Assembly: GCA_934204655.1 (NCBI GenBank)
Contig: CAKPZJ010000002.1
Location: 62,001-126,000, forward strand
From: an uncultured Prevotella sp.
Lineage (GTDB): Bacteria; Bacteroidota; Bacteroidia; Bacteroidales; Bacteroidaceae
DNA length: 64,000 nucleotides
Direction of reading: 5' to 3'
The position numbers and the translations under genes were made by a program. The notes below the pieces were generated by a model that saw nothing but the letters and a program-made list of their open reading frames with translations, was not told the DNA's origin and did no database searches. Below, piece after piece: positions 62,589 to 64,000 of this stretch (position 1 is its first letter; every line of letters begins with the position of its first letter).

Positions 62589-63182
62589 ATGGATAAGTTT
62601 AATACAATACGAGACGTAGCCCGAGAACTGGCCCGCAAGTACAGCACCATGACCCATGACGAGCTGGACGTGCTGGAGAGTATCTTGGTTCCCAAGAAAT
62701 ATCTGAAGGGGCAGATGATGCTGTCCGAAGGCGACATCTGCCGCGATTTCCTGTACATTGCCAAGGGCATGACCCGTCAGTTCTACTTCAAGAACGGCAA
62801 GGAACTTACCGAGCACCTCGCCGTCGAGGGCAATGTGGTGATGTGTATCGAGAGCCTGTTCAAGGAGGAACCTACACGTCTGCAGATAGAAGCCCTGGAG
62901 CCTACCTGGGTGATAGCCTTGCCTAAGGCACGCCTGGAGGAGGTAGCTCTGCACAACGTAAACATACAGATACTGTATCGAAAGATACTGGAGGAGAGTC
63001 TGATAACCTCTCAGGTACACGCCGACCTGGTTCGCTTCGAGACATCGCAGGACCGCTATCAGAAGCTGTGTAAACTGATGCCCCAGGTGATACTCCGCGC
63101 CCCGCTCACCTACATAGCCAGCTACCTGCAGATGACCCCCGAGACCTTGAGCCGTGTGCGCACCGCTGCCCTGAAGAAATAA
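62589..63182 (+). CDS. Crp/Fnr-family transcriptional regulator
   Basis: 197 aa. N-terminal cyclic-nucleotide-binding-like beta roll (LVPKKYLKGQMMLSEGDICRDFLYIAKGMTRQFYFKNGKELTEHLAVEGNVV, about 33-85), long dimer helix, and a C-terminal helix-turn-helix (LTYIASYLQMTPETLSRVRTAALKK). The beta roll lacks the PxGExG...RS cAMP-binding signature, and there are no N-terminal cysteines for an Fe-S cluster, so the ligand is unknown. This short form is common in Bacteroidetes. Own promoter; the kinase gene follows after 50 nt. Confidence 0.9.
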   Translation: MDKFNTIRDVARELARKYSTMTHDELDVLESILVPKKYLKGQMMLSEGDICRDFLYIAKGMTRQFYFKNGKELTEHLAVEGNVVMCIESLFKEEPTRLQIEALEPTWVIALPKARLEEVALHNVNIQILYRKILEESLITSQVHADLVRFETSQDRYQKLCKLMPQVILRAPLTYIASYLQMTPETLSRVRTAALKK

Positions 63183-63232
63183 AATGTTTTTTTTCGTAAT
63201 ATTGGAGTCGCTAAGTTTTCACTCACGTTCTT

Positions 63233-64000
63233 ATGAAACAAATCGATGATTTTCTTCCTATAGGAAGTGTCCTGCATAATAGATATGAGATAGAGAAATT
63301 TTTATCTTCTGGTGGTTTTGGAAATGCGTATTTGGTAAAAGATATAATTACAGATCGGAAGTATGTCATTAAGGAGTATTATATGCATGATTTTTGTCAG
63401 CGTGACAACGATGACAAAACTGTAAAAATCACTAATGTTCATAATGAGAAAATAGTATTAACACAAGGTAATAAATTTAAAAAAGAGGCATTAAGGTTGC
63501 AGAAAATTAAAAGCCCACATATAGTAAGAGTATATGATTTGTTTGAAGAAAATAATACGAGTTACTATGTGATGGACTATATAGCTGGAAAAAATCTTTC
63601 TGAGAGACTGAATGATAGAGGAAGACCTTATTCCGAAAGAACAGTTCAAAAATTTCTTCGTCAATTGTTAGATGTTTGCAGGCTATACATGATATTCAAA
63701 TTTATCATTTGGATTTGAAACCTTCTAATATTATGACTGATGCACATGGAAACTTAAAGTTGATAGATTTTGGAGCATCTAAGCAGATTAAGTCAGAAGG
63801 ACTGAATACAGAAAGTACAGCTGTTTGTTATACTAAAGGTTTTGCCCCGATAGAGCAATTAGCTCAAAATATAGAAAAGTTTGGCCCATGGACAGATTTT
63901 TATGCTCTTGGTGCTGTATTGTATCAACTAATGACAAATCAAACTCCTCCAACTGTTGATGAATTGCAGTCGGATAATACCAAAGATAAACATTTGTCCT
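63233..64000 (+). pseudogene. Ser/Thr protein kinase, frameshifted and cut by the window edge
   Basis: The first frame (63233-63718) encodes YEIEKFLSSGGFGNAYLVKD (Gly-rich loop), VIKEYY (ATP-binding Lys) and HIVRVYDLFEENNTSYYVMDYIAGKNL, then turns into RLYMIFKFIIWI and stops. From about 63676 a different frame continues the kinase without a break: LQAIHDIQIYHLDLKPSNI (catalytic loop HLDLKPSN), KLIDFGASKQ (DFG) and a PPE-like GFAPIEQLAQ, open to the end of the window. A single missing T at 63675-63677 explains both. It may be a true pseudogene, a phase-variable site or a sequence error. AT rich compared with neighbours. Confidence 0.85.

Overview
This window is a chromosomal segment of a Bacteroidales bacterium, most likely Prevotellaceae-like (order-level call fairly secure, family a guess). 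Evidence: many starts are preceded by the Bacteroidetes -7 element TAnnTTTG, several with TTTG 19-20 nt further upstream, and there are no convincing Shine-Dalgarno sequences; gene content includes SusC/TonB-receptor-like barrels, a TamL-type lipoprotein TamA, Wzi-family capsule protein, DUF4922 and GH28 enzymes; the tmRNA tag reads GENNYALAA. No rRNA, CRISPR array, phage or intact transposase was seen.

Layout. 1-1166: non-coding composite of repeats (a nested inverted-repeat element carrying a 64-bp tandem array, plus a 21-bp-phased repeat). 1167-7658: lipoprotein, glutathione peroxidase and thioredoxin reductase, then three tandem GH28 pectinase-family genes, the middle one cut off before its catalytic half. 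7659-8477: a second copy of the repeat composite. 8478-12140: an exported Gly/Arg-rich repeat protein, then a coupled operon of an ABC-ATPase-like protein without its nucleotide-binding motifs, a FetB/UPF0014-like permease and a lipoprotein NUC1 nuclease. 12222-15147: sigma-54 activator, LptE, a conserved small protein and SecG. 15378-18869: acetyltransferase, tRNA-His, GltS, tmRNA and a thioesterase. 19575-33981: exopolysaccharide locus (two initiating phosphotransferase families, Wza, Wzz, flippase, polymerase, four further glycosyltransferases), interrupted by an AT-rich IrrE/PIN toxin-antitoxin-like pair; the Wzi-family protein and a lipocalin-like lipoprotein converge on it. 36268-37668: DUF234 ATPase. 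38135-40103: agmatine-to-putrescine pathway aguA-aguB. 40132-55486, all minus: tamB-tamL, a 1258-aa glycosyltransferase/HIT-phosphorylase/SpoIID fusion, an AmpG-like transporter and a TonB-receptor-like barrel. 56238-62233: pheT, yebC, a TSCPD protein, a lipoprotein and lepA. 62589-64000: a Crp/Fnr regulator and a Ser/Thr kinase gene with a 1-nt frameshift, running off the window.

How parts fit. Envelope biogenesis dominates: LptE (LPS), TamL/TamB (outer membrane/lipid transport), SecG, the exopolysaccharide Wzx/Wzy-type pathway with Wza/Wzz/Wzi, and the fusion protein beside an AmpG-like permease, which I read as a possible peptidoglycan turnover or recycling module. The most unusual items are that three-domain fusion, the ATPase-dead ABC pair, and an undescribed (to me) family of non-coding 21-bp-phased repeats present five times.
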